Positions 1 through 8,011 of a stretch of DNA of 64,000 bases are shown one piece after another. The notes under the pieces are model-generated. The model was not told the DNA's origin. It ran no database searches and worked only from the letters and a program-made list of their open reading frames with translations. The position numbers were made by a program, and so were the translations under genes. How positions within the stretch are numbered: the first letter of the stretch is position 1; every line of letters begins with the position of its first letter. Source of the DNA: Alicycliphilus sp. UBA6560 (GTDB lineage Bacteria > Pseudomonadota > Gammaproteobacteria > Burkholderiales > Burkholderiaceae_C); the NCBI GenBank assembly GCA_002434305.1, contig DJJU01000013.1, forward strand, positions 372,001-436,000. Reading direction: 5' to 3'.

Positions 1-2182
1 GCTGCGCCGCGTTCTGGCGCAGCTCGGCGGCGTGCTGCTCGATGGCCCGCGCCAGGCGGAAGCGCCCCTGCGCCAGCGCCACCAGCGGTACGTTGCAGGC
101 GTGTAGCTGGTGGTGGACCACAGCCGTGAGATAGGCCCGCCGCTGGACCTGCGTCAGGTCGGCAAGGGGTTTGAACAGCGACTGGTCCAGCCAGCCGACC
201 AGGGTCTGGGCATCGATACTGCTGCCGTGCCAATCCATGGGCATCTGCGTGCCATCGGCCAGGCGCAGGGTCACGCGCTGGCGCTCCAGGCCGATCTCGA
301 ACAGGTCGGGCTCCTGTACCTCCTGAAACCCGCTCAGCTGCACGGCGTGGGGTGAGAGCCAATCGACCTCGACCGCCTCCAGCACCGCTTCGCGCTCCAG
401 CGGCCACAGCGGGGCCTGCGCATCGGCCCGATAGGCCAGGCGCGGCAGGGGCGCGAAAGCCGCGCCGCGCGTGGCGGGCGCGGCCTGCGCGGCTGCCAGG
501 GCGTTGTGCTGCGCCACCTGCTGGCGCAGCTGTTCCTGCTTCTTCGCGCCGCGCACCTGGGCCAGCAGCAGGGTTTCGGTGTCCTGGCCGATATGCGCCA
601 GCACACGCAAGCCCGTGCCTTGCGGCAACGCCTGTACGCCGGGCTGAGCCAGCAGCTCCGGCGTCGGTGTGATCGTTTCAAAAATGGTACCTATCGGCGC
701 TTGCTGTACGGGCACTGCAGGGTAATTTGGCTCCAGTCCCTCCCACAGCGGCAGGCTGGCGGGCGCGGCCAGCATGCTGGCCACATCCAGCGCCTCGAAG
801 CCCATGTGCCCGATGAGCCGGTCCGCCAGCGCGTGCGCCGCCTGCGAGAACGAGGCCGCGCAGACATGGGCGTAGGCGCGGTTGAGCGCCTCGCGGCCGC
901 GCCGCTGCGCATACGGCATGCGCAGCACGCGCCCCAGAAGCTGCTCGACCGCCGTAGCGCTGCTGAGCTTTTGCAGGCTGCACAGCACATAGGCGAAGGG
1001 GCAGTCCCAGCCCTCGCGCAGGGCCTGCACGGTGATCACGTAGCGCACCGGGCAGTCGCGCGCGGCCAGGCGGATGTCGTCCAGGCCGCGCTCCTTGCCC
1101 GTCGCCACTACGATGTGCTGCGCGGGCAGGTTCAATTCCTGCACTAGGTAGTCGCGCAGCTTGTCGGGCGGCATCTCCTCGCCTGCATTGTGCGCCTGGA
1201 ACAGCACGATGGGACGCACATAGCCCGCGCCGGCAGCTTCGTCCTTCAGCGCCTCGGCCTCCAGCTGGCGCTGTGTCTGCACGGCGGCGAATACAGCGGC
1301 GGGCCAGCCCTCGGCATGCTCGGCCAGCACGATGGGCAGCTTGATCATGTCCTCGGCCGCGAGTTCTTGTGCGCTGACGTGGTAGAGCACATTGGTCTGC
1401 GCGGGCAGGGGCGTGGCCGTCAGCTCCAGGATGAAGCTCGGGTTCAGGCGCTGCAGGGCGGTGAAGCTCTTGTCGGTTTTGGCGTTGTGCGCCTCGTCCA
1501 CGATCACCAGCGGCTGCTGCAACGCCAGCCAGTTCGCCAGGCTCCAGCGCGGCTGGTCGACAAAGCCTGCCAGCACGCCGGTCGCGTCGCGCGCCGCGTC
1601 CTCAGGCGTGACCAAGGCGTCGGGCAGGGCGCGCAGCGGCGCCAGCGCGCGCTCCGGCACGCCCTTGAAGTGGCGCTCGAAGCTTTCGGAGAAGCTGTAG
1701 ACATTGCGCTGCCCCGCGTCCTCGACGCGAAAACTCTGGATGGTGGCCACTACGACCACGGCGGTGTGCCCCCAGTCCGGCGGGGCGATGTGCGCCACAT
1801 CCTCCAGCGCACACACCCGCAGCCCCTCGCCATAGGCCGCCACCAGCGCCGCCCGATACGGATGGCCGGGCGTCTGCAGGCTATGCATCGTCTGCGTGCG
1901 GATCGCGTCGCTGGGTACCAGCCACAGTGCCACGGGAGCGTCCTGCCCTATCCAGTCGCGCGCCAGCAGCGGCACGGCGTGCGCCGCCAGCACCGTCTTG
2001 CCGCCGCCGGTGGGGATGCGCAGGCACACGCAGGGCACCGGGCCGAAGGCGCCGGCCTGGTAGGTACGCCCGGCCTGAGCGGCAAACGCCTGCGCCGCGC
2101 CCTGCACCCGGGCGGCCAGGGCGTAGTCGGACAGCGCCTTGAGCGCTTGCTCCTGGTAGGACTTGAGTGTGAGAAGGGTCAT
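1..2182 (-). CDS. res: Type III restriction enzyme Res subunit (helicase/endonuclease), C-terminus outside window
   Basis: Restriction subunit of a type III restriction-modification system, an SF2 helicase/translocase that works with Mod to cut unmethylated DNA. The 727 visible codons carry the helicase motifs in order: P-loop PTGGGKT (residues 57-63), DEAH box VIVDEAHNAK (about 225), motif III LTATP (about 250) and motif VI QLLGRVLRMPYA (about 420). The gene runs off the left edge, so the expected C-terminal endonuclease domain cannot be checked; no premature stop is seen. The start ATG overlaps the TGA of the upstream AlbA-type gene (ATGA), which implies translational coupling in an operon mod, AlbA-type gene, res. 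A degenerate copy of the dispersed family 1 repeat may lie in frame near 671-735. Confidence 0.88.
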   Translation of the reverse strand, partial: MTLLTLKSYQEQALKALSDYALAARVQGAAQAFAAQAGRTYQAGAFGPVPCVCLRIPTGGGKTVLAAHAVPLLARDWIGQDAPVALWLVPSDAIRTQTMHSLQTPGHPYRAALVAAYGEGLRVCALEDVAHIAPPDWGHTAVVVVATIQSFRVEDAGQRNVYSFSESFERHFKGVPERALAPLRALPDALVTPEDAARDATGVLAGFVDQPRWSLANWLALQQPLVIVDEAHNAKTDKSFTALQRLNPSFILELTATPLPAQTNVLYHVSAQELAAEDMIKLPIVLAEHAEGWPAAVFAAVQTQRQLEAEALKDEAAGAGYVRPIVLFQAHNAGEEMPPDKLRDYLVQELNLPAQHIVVATGKERGLDDIRLAARDCPVRYVITVQALREGWDCPFAYVLCSLQKLSSATAVEQLLGRVLRMPYAQRRGREALNRAYAHVCAASFSQAAHALADRLIGHMGFEALDVASMLAAPASLPLWEGLEPNYPAVPVQQAPIGTIFETITPTPELLAQPGVQALPQGTGLRVLAHIGQDTETLLLAQVRGAKKQEQLRQQVAQHNALAAAQAAPATRGAAFAPLPRLAYRADAQAPLWPLEREAVLEAVEVDWLSPHAVQLSGFQEVQEPDLFEIGLERQRVTLRLADGTQMPMDWHGSSIDAQTLVGWLDQSLFKPLADLTQVQRRAYLTAVVHHQLHACNVPLVALAQGRFRLARAIEQHAAELRQNAAQ
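671..735 (-). repeat. Degenerate family 1 dispersed repeat inside res
   Basis: The core CGGCGCTTGCTGTACGGGCA with flanking A/T-rich ends resembles the family 1 consensus (AGCGCTTGCNNNNCAAGCGCTGG). It is read in frame as part of res. The match is weak, so this copy is uncertain. Confidence 0.35.
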
Positions 2183-4074
2183 GACGGGTTGTCCTGACTG
2201 CTGCGGTACGCCTGCTGCGGCGAGCTGGGCGTGTCCGGCAAGGTCATGGCGATGCGTCGTTGCGCCAACAGCGGGCGCAAATAGTCTTGCCGGATAGTTT
2301 CAGGCTTACGGCTGAGCAACAAAGCCAGTTCTTCGGCCCGCCAATCCCGCACGCTACAAAGTGCCACTACCAGTTCGCGCACCAGCTCCGGAGGATGGCG
2401 GCGGCCAATTGCCCCAATGCGAGCCGCCAATGGACCTGGAATGTCATCCAGCAATGCATTGCGCTCCTCTTCAAACTTGCTGGATAAGCACTCAGGCTTA
2501 CTGGATAAGCCGTCCGGCATACTGGATAAGCACCCCGGCTTACTGGATAGTGCGTCCAACTTGTCAATCGAAGCACCTGGCGCACTGCCTAACAGCTTCT
2601 CCGTGGGCTGGTACCAGGTCGCCGAGCCCCGGCCCTGCTGGCTGAGCAGGCCGGCATCGCGCAACCGGCCCAACGCGCTGCTGGCAGTCAGGGTGTCCAC
2701 CTTGTTCAGGGCGCGGTAGGTGGCGTTGTCGATGGCCCCTGCCTCGCGGGCCACGACCAGGGCACGGGCTTCTTCGTCGCTCAGCTGCAGCTCCTTGAAC
2801 TGCGCCAGCCAGCGAATGTCGCCCTCACCCAGAAAGTGGTGAAAGAAAAACAGCGTGCTGAACTGGTCCTGCCCCCTATCGGACTCGAACAGGGGCGGCA
2901 CCAGCCCGGCCTTTTCCATGGCCTCGCGCATGGCCCGAATGCCGCTGCCCTTGGTTTCGGCAAAGCGGGTTTCGTGCAATACGGCGGCGATGTGGGGATT
3001 GCGCGGCATGGAGCCAGGCTCGCCCAGATGGTCGGGCGACTTCAGCGAGAAGCCCGGGTTGCGGATTTCCAGCCGGTTGGCGTAGCGAATCACCTGCACC
3101 GGCGCCTGCGCGCGGTAGCTGCGGTGTATCAGGGCGTTGACCAACGCTTCGCGCAGCGCGCGCAACGGAATCACGGGCGTGTCGCTGCGTTGCAGTTGGC
3201 CTTCCGCCAGACCGAAGCCCTTGGGCAGATCATCCAGCACGGCCGCCTGGGTGCGGCGCAGCAGCGTGAACAGCGGCGCGCGCAGCTCCACCGTGTCAAA
3301 TCGGCGGTCAGGGTGCGGCACCCATTCACGCCCCGGCACGCGGATGTAGTCCACCCGCGTCATGGGAAAGCAGCGACGCAGGGCAGCCGCCTTGCCAAAC
3401 AGCAGCAACCCGGCCACCGTGGGCTGCCATGCGCCGGTCGCGTCGCGCCGCACCGCATGCAAGGCCTGCAACAGCTCCGTATCGCTCCAGCGCAGCTCCT
3501 CGGCATCGGGGTTGGCCTCAGCCCGCGCCTGGCGGTAGTCGGCCATGGCGCTTTCGTCAAAATCCTCCAGTGCGGCGCCGGGCACCAGCCCCGCGTCGAA
3601 GCTCTCGCGCTGGCGCGACTGGTACAGCAGTTCCAGGTCGTCCTCGGTGCAGCGCTGATCGGTGCTGCCAATGCGCCGATACGCCCCCTTGGGCAGCCCG
3701 GTGGCCTTGAAATAGAGGGGCTTGTCCTGCGGCGCGGCCTCGGGCACGAAGACCACCACGACAGGCTCGCCCGCCAGCACCTCGGTGCGAATCTCCACGC
3801 GCAGCGGCAGGTTGAACACCGTGGCGCACTGGCTGGCCAGGTCGGCACTCAGCTTGTCGGGGTGTGGCGCACCTTCCACCGCATAGCCGGGAAACAGCGC
3901 CTGCTCGTCGGGCGCCACTCCCAGCAGCAGCCAGCCACCGCCCAAATGGGGTTCATTGGCAAAGGCGCAAACGGTCTCCAGCAGCGAACGCCCAGCCTCC
4001 TGCGCGCGCTTGGCCTCGATGCGCTCGTTTTCATCGAGCAGATTCAGGCTCTCCAGCAGCTCCTGTGCGGTCAT
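2179..4074 (-). CDS. AlbA_2/Schlafen-type putative DNA-binding protein with GHKL-like ATPase domain (RecG-like annotation family)
   Basis: 631 aa. The N-terminus (about 12-140; NERIEAKRAQEAGRSLL, then FANEPHLGGGWLLLGV) matches the AlbA_2 (Schlafen-type) domain. Residues about 300-400 (ALREALVNALIHRSYR, later KGSGIRAMREAME) match the HATPase_c_4 domain usually found with it. A winged-helix-like segment follows (about 445-490), then four 7-residue repeats of the LSSKPGC type, then a second possible helix-turn-helix. Proteins with this layout are often annotated as transcriptional regulators or RecG-like helicases, but no helicase motors are visible. It starts 4 bp after the mod stop and overlaps res by 4 bp, so it is part of the type III RM operon. 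Its role there is unknown: a regulator, or an extra effector of defence, are both possible. Confidence 0.8.
   Translation of the reverse strand: MTAQELLESLNLLDENERIEAKRAQEAGRSLLETVCAFANEPHLGGGWLLLGVAPDEQALFPGYAVEGAPHPDKLSADLASQCATVFNLPLRVEIRTEVLAGEPVVVVFVPEAAPQDKPLYFKATGLPKGAYRRIGSTDQRCTEDDLELLYQSRQRESFDAGLVPGAALEDFDESAMADYRQARAEANPDAEELRWSDTELLQALHAVRRDATGAWQPTVAGLLLFGKAAALRRCFPMTRVDYIRVPGREWVPHPDRRFDTVELRAPLFTLLRRTQAAVLDDLPKGFGLAEGQLQRSDTPVIPLRALREALVNALIHRSYRAQAPVQVIRYANRLEIRNPGFSLKSPDHLGEPGSMPRNPHIAAVLHETRFAETKGSGIRAMREAMEKAGLVPPLFESDRGQDQFSTLFFFHHFLGEGDIRWLAQFKELQLSDEEARALVVAREAGAIDNATYRALNKVDTLTASSALGRLRDAGLLSQQGRGSATWYQPTEKLLGSAPGASIDKLDALSSKPGCLSSMPDGLSSKPECLSSKFEEERNALLDDIPGPLAARIGAIGRRHPPELVRELVVALCSVRDWRAEELALLLSRKPETIRQDYLRPLLAQRRIAMTLPDTPSSPQQAYRSSQDNPS
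2480..2563 (-). repeat. Four tandem 21-bp repeats within the AlbA-type gene
   Basis: CTGGATAAGC recurs at 2480, 2501 and 2522, with a variant CTGGATAGTG at 2543, giving a 21-bp period and four units. Each unit encodes seven residues (LSSKPGC, LSSMPDG, LSSKPEC, LSSKFEE). Because the period is a multiple of three, slippage would change linker length without shifting the frame. Confidence 0.9.
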
Positions 4075-4078
4075 CGCC

Positions 4079-5725
4079 TCACCTCGCCTTCACGTCATAC
4101 GGAATGTGCTTGAACGTGACCCGTGCGCGCGCCAGCGTCTCGGGGCCCAGGCGGTTGGCCTCGCCATAGACCACCAGCGGAGCGTCGGGGTGCGACGTGC
4201 CGGCGTGCAGCGCCAGCAATGCTTCGAGCACGGCGCGGGTCAGCACGTTGCCGCCGGCGGGGCGCTTGTCGCCCAGGATGCCGTTGAACAGCAGGTAGTA
4301 CGCGGTGCGGCTGCGCAAGACGGGCTCCGACATCGGCTCGGACGCGGTTTCAAGCGAAATCGGCCCCTCGCCCTCAGCGGTCAAGCGTGAGCAGCTATCA
4401 AAAACAGAGTGTGTGCCCAGCCAGGGCGTGCCGGCGCGACCCTGGGCGGGGTCGAAGGCGGTGCCCGTCTCCTGCTGCCAGACGAAGGCCGCCAGCGTGG
4501 CGAAGCGCACGTCCGGGTGGATGCAGCCGTCGGCGTCGAAGATGGGCGCACCCAGCCGCGCGAAGCGAAAGCCCCCGCCGCCCTGCCAGCCCATCGCCTG
4601 GCTGATGCCGCCCTGCTCGCCGGCGATCACTTTCTCCAGGCGCGGCAGGCAGTGCGTGGCGGCGTGCTCGCCCATCTCGATGCCGATCCAGCGCCGGCCC
4701 ATCTTGTGCGCGACGGCGGCCGTGGTGCCGGAGCCGAGGAAGCTGTCGAGGACGAGGTCGCCGGGATTGGTAGCGATGTGGAGGATGTTCTGTAAAAGCT
4801 TTTCTGGCTTGGGGGTTCCGAAAGGCGTTTCGCCAGGGAAAAGCGCCATCACTTCACGCTTTGCGTCCTGCGTGTGCCCTGCTTCCGAGTGCGGCCAAAT
4901 ACTGCGAGGAACAACGCCAGCCTGAACCTCGTTAAGGAAAAGTTTCACGGCAGGATTGTTGGTGCCGTTTGCACCAAAACTGATGCGCCCTTCTTCAACC
5001 ATCCGCCAAAAATCAGATTCAACCATTCGCCAGTGGCTACCCTTTGGTGGCGACACCTGTCGTCCAGAAGGCGTCGTAATGGTGTACATCAATCCTTCGT
5101 GGCGTTCTTCCGGGGCAAAAATCGGCCCGAGACGCCAAGGCCCGCGCGGATCGTTGTCAGGGTTCTTGTATTTGCCAGCGCTTTCTTCTGATCGAGGCAA
5201 CAGCCCTCGTATGTGCTTCCAGGCGTCCCCTGACGGCGAGTAGCAATGGATGTAGTTGTGGGCAGGAGAAATAGCAGCCGTTCCGCTGCGGCCATAGAAG
5301 TTCTCCCAAATCACAGTGGAAATGAAATTTCCCCGCCCAAACACCTCATCCATCAGCACCTTGAGGTAATGCCCCTCGTGGTCGTCGATGGTCACCCAGA
5401 TCGATCCGTCCTCACTCAGCAACTCGCGCAGCAATTGCAGGCGCGGCAGCATCATCGACAGCCACTGGCTGTGCTCCAGATGGTCGTCGTAATGCTCGAA
5501 GGCGCTTTTCGTGTTGTAGGGCGGGTCGATGAAAATGCACTTCACTTGGCCGCGGTAGAAGGGCAGCAGGGCTTTCAGGGCTTCGAGGTTGTCGCCCTGG
5601 ATCAGCAGGTTGTCCGGCGCGGTGGCTGCGTCGCCGTGGGTGGAGACGGTGTCCAGCAGGCGGTAGGGCACCTGGGCGACAGTGGTGAAGGCGGTGGCGC
5701 GGTTGAGCCAGTCGAGCGTGGGCAT
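4079..5725 (-). CDS. mod: Type III DNA-methyltransferase Mod subunit (N6-adenine, beta class)
   Basis: Modification and specificity subunit of the type III RM system; it methylates adenine in an asymmetric site and guides Res. 548 aa from the ATG at 5725. The catalytic DPPY motif is at residues 67-70 (FIDPPYNTKSAFEHYDD) and the SAM-binding motif comes later (DSFLGSGTTAAVAHK, about 327), the order of beta-class methyltransferases. The central stretch is the likely target-recognition region. A GTG at 5776 would add 17 residues rich in Arg, Phe and Ser; I prefer the ATG because MPTLDWLNRA looks like a natural start. It is the first gene of the operon with the AlbA-type gene 4 bp downstream. A fragment of the family 1 repeat (4383-4412) is translated in frame near the C-terminal third. 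Confidence 0.9.
   Translation of the reverse strand: MPTLDWLNRATAFTTVAQVPYRLLDTVSTHGDAATAPDNLLIQGDNLEALKALLPFYRGQVKCIFIDPPYNTKSAFEHYDDHLEHSQWLSMMLPRLQLLRELLSEDGSIWVTIDDHEGHYLKVLMDEVFGRGNFISTVIWENFYGRSGTAAISPAHNYIHCYSPSGDAWKHIRGLLPRSEESAGKYKNPDNDPRGPWRLGPIFAPEERHEGLMYTITTPSGRQVSPPKGSHWRMVESDFWRMVEEGRISFGANGTNNPAVKLFLNEVQAGVVPRSIWPHSEAGHTQDAKREVMALFPGETPFGTPKPEKLLQNILHIATNPGDLVLDSFLGSGTTAAVAHKMGRRWIGIEMGEHAATHCLPRLEKVIAGEQGGISQAMGWQGGGGFRFARLGAPIFDADGCIHPDVRFATLAAFVWQQETGTAFDPAQGRAGTPWLGTHSVFDSCSRLTAEGEGPISLETASEPMSEPVLRSRTAYYLLFNGILGDKRPAGGNVLTRAVLEALLALHAGTSHPDAPLVVYGEANRLGPETLARARVTFKHIPYDVKAR
4383..4412 (-). repeat. Partial family 1 repeat inside mod
   Basis: On the minus strand TTTTTGATAGCTGCTCACGC followed by TTGAC matches one half of the dispersed repeat. 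It encodes the stretch FDSCSRLTAE of Mod. Confidence 0.55.
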
Positions 5726-5845
5726 GAAGCGGGAGAAAGATAGTCGGAACAGTCGGGTGCGGCCAAGGGGCGGCACAGGCGCCGTAGTCAGTCAGGGGAT
5801 TGTTCCCGTATTCGCATGCGCCTTCTGCCATCCGGCCCCTGGGGC

Positions 5846-6118
5846 CTAGGCATCAGGCCGCGCCCGGCTGCGCCGCAGGTCCCGCTGCATGAACAGGTAC
5901 AGCCCCTCCACCTTCTCGCGCGCCCAGGGCGTCTTGCGCAGGAACTTCAGGCTGGACGACACGCTGGGCTCGCTGGTGAAGCAGCGCAGCGGAATGCGCT
6001 GGCCCAGCTCCTGCCAGCCGTAGTGCGCCACCAGTGCGGTGATGATGGCCTCCAAGGTCAGGCCATGCAGGGGGTTGCGCGGCTGGGCGGGCGGGGCGGG
6101 TGGGGTGGTAGGAGTCAT
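5846..6118 (-). CDS. VF530 family DNA-binding protein (DUF2132)
   Basis: 90 aa. The core (NPLHGLTLEAIITALVAHYG, then GWQELGQRIPLRCF, SSLKFLRKTPWAREKVE and YLFMQRDL) matches the small VF530 family, for which DNA binding has been proposed from structure; the cellular role is unknown. The ATG at 6118 is chosen because conservation begins soon after it, following a Pro-rich leader; longer open frames upstream overlap the DUF350 gene and look like artefacts. It lies 71 bp downstream of the DUF350 gene on the same strand and may be the last gene of the SPFH/DUF4178/DUF350 transcript. Confidence 0.85.
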   Translation of the reverse strand: MTPTTPPAPPAQPRNPLHGLTLEAIITALVAHYGWQELGQRIPLRCFTSEPSVSSSLKFLRKTPWAREKVEGLYLFMQRDLRRSRARPDA

Positions 6119-6189
6119 GGCAACGGAAAGACAGGCGGGCCGCACGGTGCAACCGGGCAGCCCGTTGCGGGTTGGATCAAAAGCCCGGC

Positions 6190-6411
6190 CTAGTGGATCG
6201 CCGCCGCCACGATGATGCTGATCCCCAGGCACATCGCCGCCACGACCAGCGCCAGGGCGCGGTTTTGCTTCTCGACGATCTCGGCCCACAGGTCGGTGGG
6301 GGTGATCTTGTCGATCAGCCAGAAGCACAGCCAGAAGATGAGCACGCCGATCAGCGCGTACAGGATGGACCCGAGGAAGGCCGCGGGCCGGAGCCATTCG
6401 ATTCCCATCAT
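6190..6411 (-). CDS. DUF350 family inner-membrane protein (YjfL-like)
   Basis: 73 aa, mostly membrane: one hydrophobic helix near residues 10-33 (SILYALIGVLIFWLCFWLID) and a second near 50-72 (ALALVVAAMCLGISIIVAAA), as in the short single-unit DUF350 proteins. Molecular function is unknown. Two consecutive ATGs occur (6411 and 6408); AAGGAGA sits 7 nt before the first. Genes of this family are often found with SPFH and DUF4178 genes, as here: DUF4178 ends 31 bp upstream. This suggests a membrane-associated complex. Confidence 0.85.
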   Translation of the reverse strand: MMGIEWLRPAAFLGSILYALIGVLIFWLCFWLIDKITPTDLWAEIVEKQNRALALVVAAMCLGISIIVAAAIH

Positions 6412-6442
6412 GGCGATTTCTCCTTGAAAAATTGCGTGTGCG

Positions 6443-7936
6443 TCATTTGTGCCCGCCGCCCGAGGTATAGCCGCCCCACGAGCCGCCAGAGCTGCGGTAG
6501 CCGGTGCCGGACGAGCCCGAGCAGTTGCTCATCAGCACCAGCAGGACGACCAGCACGATGAGGATCAGCACCACGGTGCCGCAGCCGATGCCGGCGCCAG
6601 CGCCCACGGGGCCGGCATCCTGGCGGCGGAACAGCCCGGCCTTCTCGCCCAGCTGGAAGGCCCGGGCCACCACGGCGCTGTCCATGCGCTGGCCATGCGA
6701 CCAGGTGACTTCGCCCGGCGCCTGTTCGCGCGACAGGATGCCCTTGCCGTCCACGGCTGCGAAGTCGCTGTTGCTGGTTTGTTGTCCGCGCTGCACGGGC
6801 CAGTAGAACTCGCCGGCGACGTAGTGGGTCTCGGCGCGGTAGGTGGAGGTCAGGCGGTACTGGCGGCCCAGGTAGCTCGCGCTGTGTGCGCCGGGCTTGT
6901 AGGCGGGGGCACCGGTGGTCGGGCGCACCAGGCTCCAGCCGTCGCTAGCGTCCACCAGGAAGATGAAGCCGCGCTGGCGGTTGTAGAGCAGGTATTCCTC
7001 CCAGCCGAAGGATTCCTCGTCGTCGTCCCCCGCCTCCACGCCGGTGCGGTGCTGAAAGCCTACGACCTGCCAGGCCGCGCCCTCGAACTGCCCGGTGCTG
7101 CCCAGCGGGATCAGCGGCTCGACGGGCTCGTACTGCGCGGCGTGGCGCAGCTCGCCGCCGATGCCGGCGCTCAGGTCGATCAGGCTGTGGCAGGACGGGC
7201 AGGTGCAGCTCTTGCTGGCGGACAGCTGCACGCGCACCGGCGCGCCGCAGCTGGGGCAGGCGAACTGGCGCGCTGCCTCCTCGCGCACCGATGCGTCATC
7301 GCGCAGCCCCTGCAGCTGCAAATCCTCCAGCCGCACGGCGCGGCCGCGCTGCACCTGGGGCGGCTGGGTGCCGTAGTCGATGGACAGCACCTCGCCGCCG
7401 CTGCTGCGCAGCTCCACCACCTGGAAGGGCGTGCCCAGCGGCGGCAGGGTGGGCAGCTCGCCCTCGGCCGCGACCAACTGCGCCTGCAGGTTGGCGGCCA
7501 CGCTGAAGGGCTCGCCGTCCACCGCGGTGGTCATGCCCACGCGCAGGTGGGCAGCGTCCGGCAGGGCGCGGCCCGGCGCCGCCGGGCGGGTGAAGACGTA
7601 GGCGCCGTTGTCCTCGCCCAGCGTGGCGCTGCTGCCGTCCTGCAGCAGGGCGATCCACTCCGCCCAGCGGCCCTGCGGGCCCTGGTACTGCAGCCGGCCG
7701 ATGAGGGTGAAGGCCTGGCCCTGGAAGCGGCCGCTGGCCATCAGCTGCAGCGGGCTGTGGTCGTCGAAGACCTCGGCCATGGTGCCCAGGCGCTGCAGCA
7801 CGTCGCCGCTGCGCACCACCGTGCTCTGGCAGTAGGGGCAGACGGCGTGGGTGGACTGGGCGCTCTTGAATTCCACCGGCGCCCCGCAGCCGGGGCAGGG
7901 CGCGCGGTAGTGGCGCTGGGGGGCGCTGCTCGCCAT
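6443..7936 (-). CDS. DUF4178 domain-containing zinc-ribbon membrane protein
   Basis: 497 aa from the ATG at 7936. Two CxxC...CxxC zinc ribbons (CPGCGAPVEF...CPYCQ near residue 15 and CPSCGAPVRV...CPSCH in the middle) separate copies of the DUF4178 fold; WAEWIALLQDG and WEEYLLYNRQRGFIFLV are the conserved strands. A single transmembrane helix near the C-terminus (CGTVVLILIVLVVLLVLM) is followed by a Ser/Gly tail, so most of the protein is probably cytoplasmic. It sits between the SPFH and DUF350 genes in one apparent operon; a family 1 repeat fills the 75-bp gap to the SPFH gene. The biochemical role is unknown. Confidence 0.85.
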   Translation of the reverse strand: MASSAPQRHYRAPCPGCGAPVEFKSAQSTHAVCPYCQSTVVRSGDVLQRLGTMAEVFDDHSPLQLMASGRFQGQAFTLIGRLQYQGPQGRWAEWIALLQDGSSATLGEDNGAYVFTRPAAPGRALPDAAHLRVGMTTAVDGEPFSVAANLQAQLVAAEGELPTLPPLGTPFQVVELRSSGGEVLSIDYGTQPPQVQRGRAVRLEDLQLQGLRDDASVREEAARQFACPSCGAPVRVQLSASKSCTCPSCHSLIDLSAGIGGELRHAAQYEPVEPLIPLGSTGQFEGAAWQVVGFQHRTGVEAGDDDEESFGWEEYLLYNRQRGFIFLVDASDGWSLVRPTTGAPAYKPGAHSASYLGRQYRLTSTYRAETHYVAGEFYWPVQRGQQTSNSDFAAVDGKGILSREQAPGEVTWSHGQRMDSAVVARAFQLGEKAGLFRRQDAGPVGAGAGIGCGTVVLILIVLVVLLVLMSNCSGSSGTGYRSSGGSWGGYTSGGGHK

Positions 7937-7954
7937 GGGCAGGAAAGTTGTGGG

Positions 7955-8010
7955 TGCTTTTGGCCTCCAGCGCTTATGGGTCAAGCGCTGGTAGCTCTTG
8001 TTTTTATAGC
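7955..8010 (-). repeat. Family 1 dispersed repeat
   Basis: Core CCAGCGCTTATGGGTCAAGC then GCTGGTAGCT, with GCTTTTGGC and TTTTTATAGC ends. It lies between the SPFH and DUF4178 genes. Confidence 0.8.
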
Positions 8011-8011
8011 G

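Noticed and set aside
2480..2563. Possible CRISPR array
   Set aside because: Units are contiguous 21-bp tandem repeats in coding frame, with no unique spacers and no cas genes.
5726..5776. GTG start 51 bp upstream for Mod
   Set aside because: The extra residues look non-native and the ATG at 5725 gives a typical beginning.
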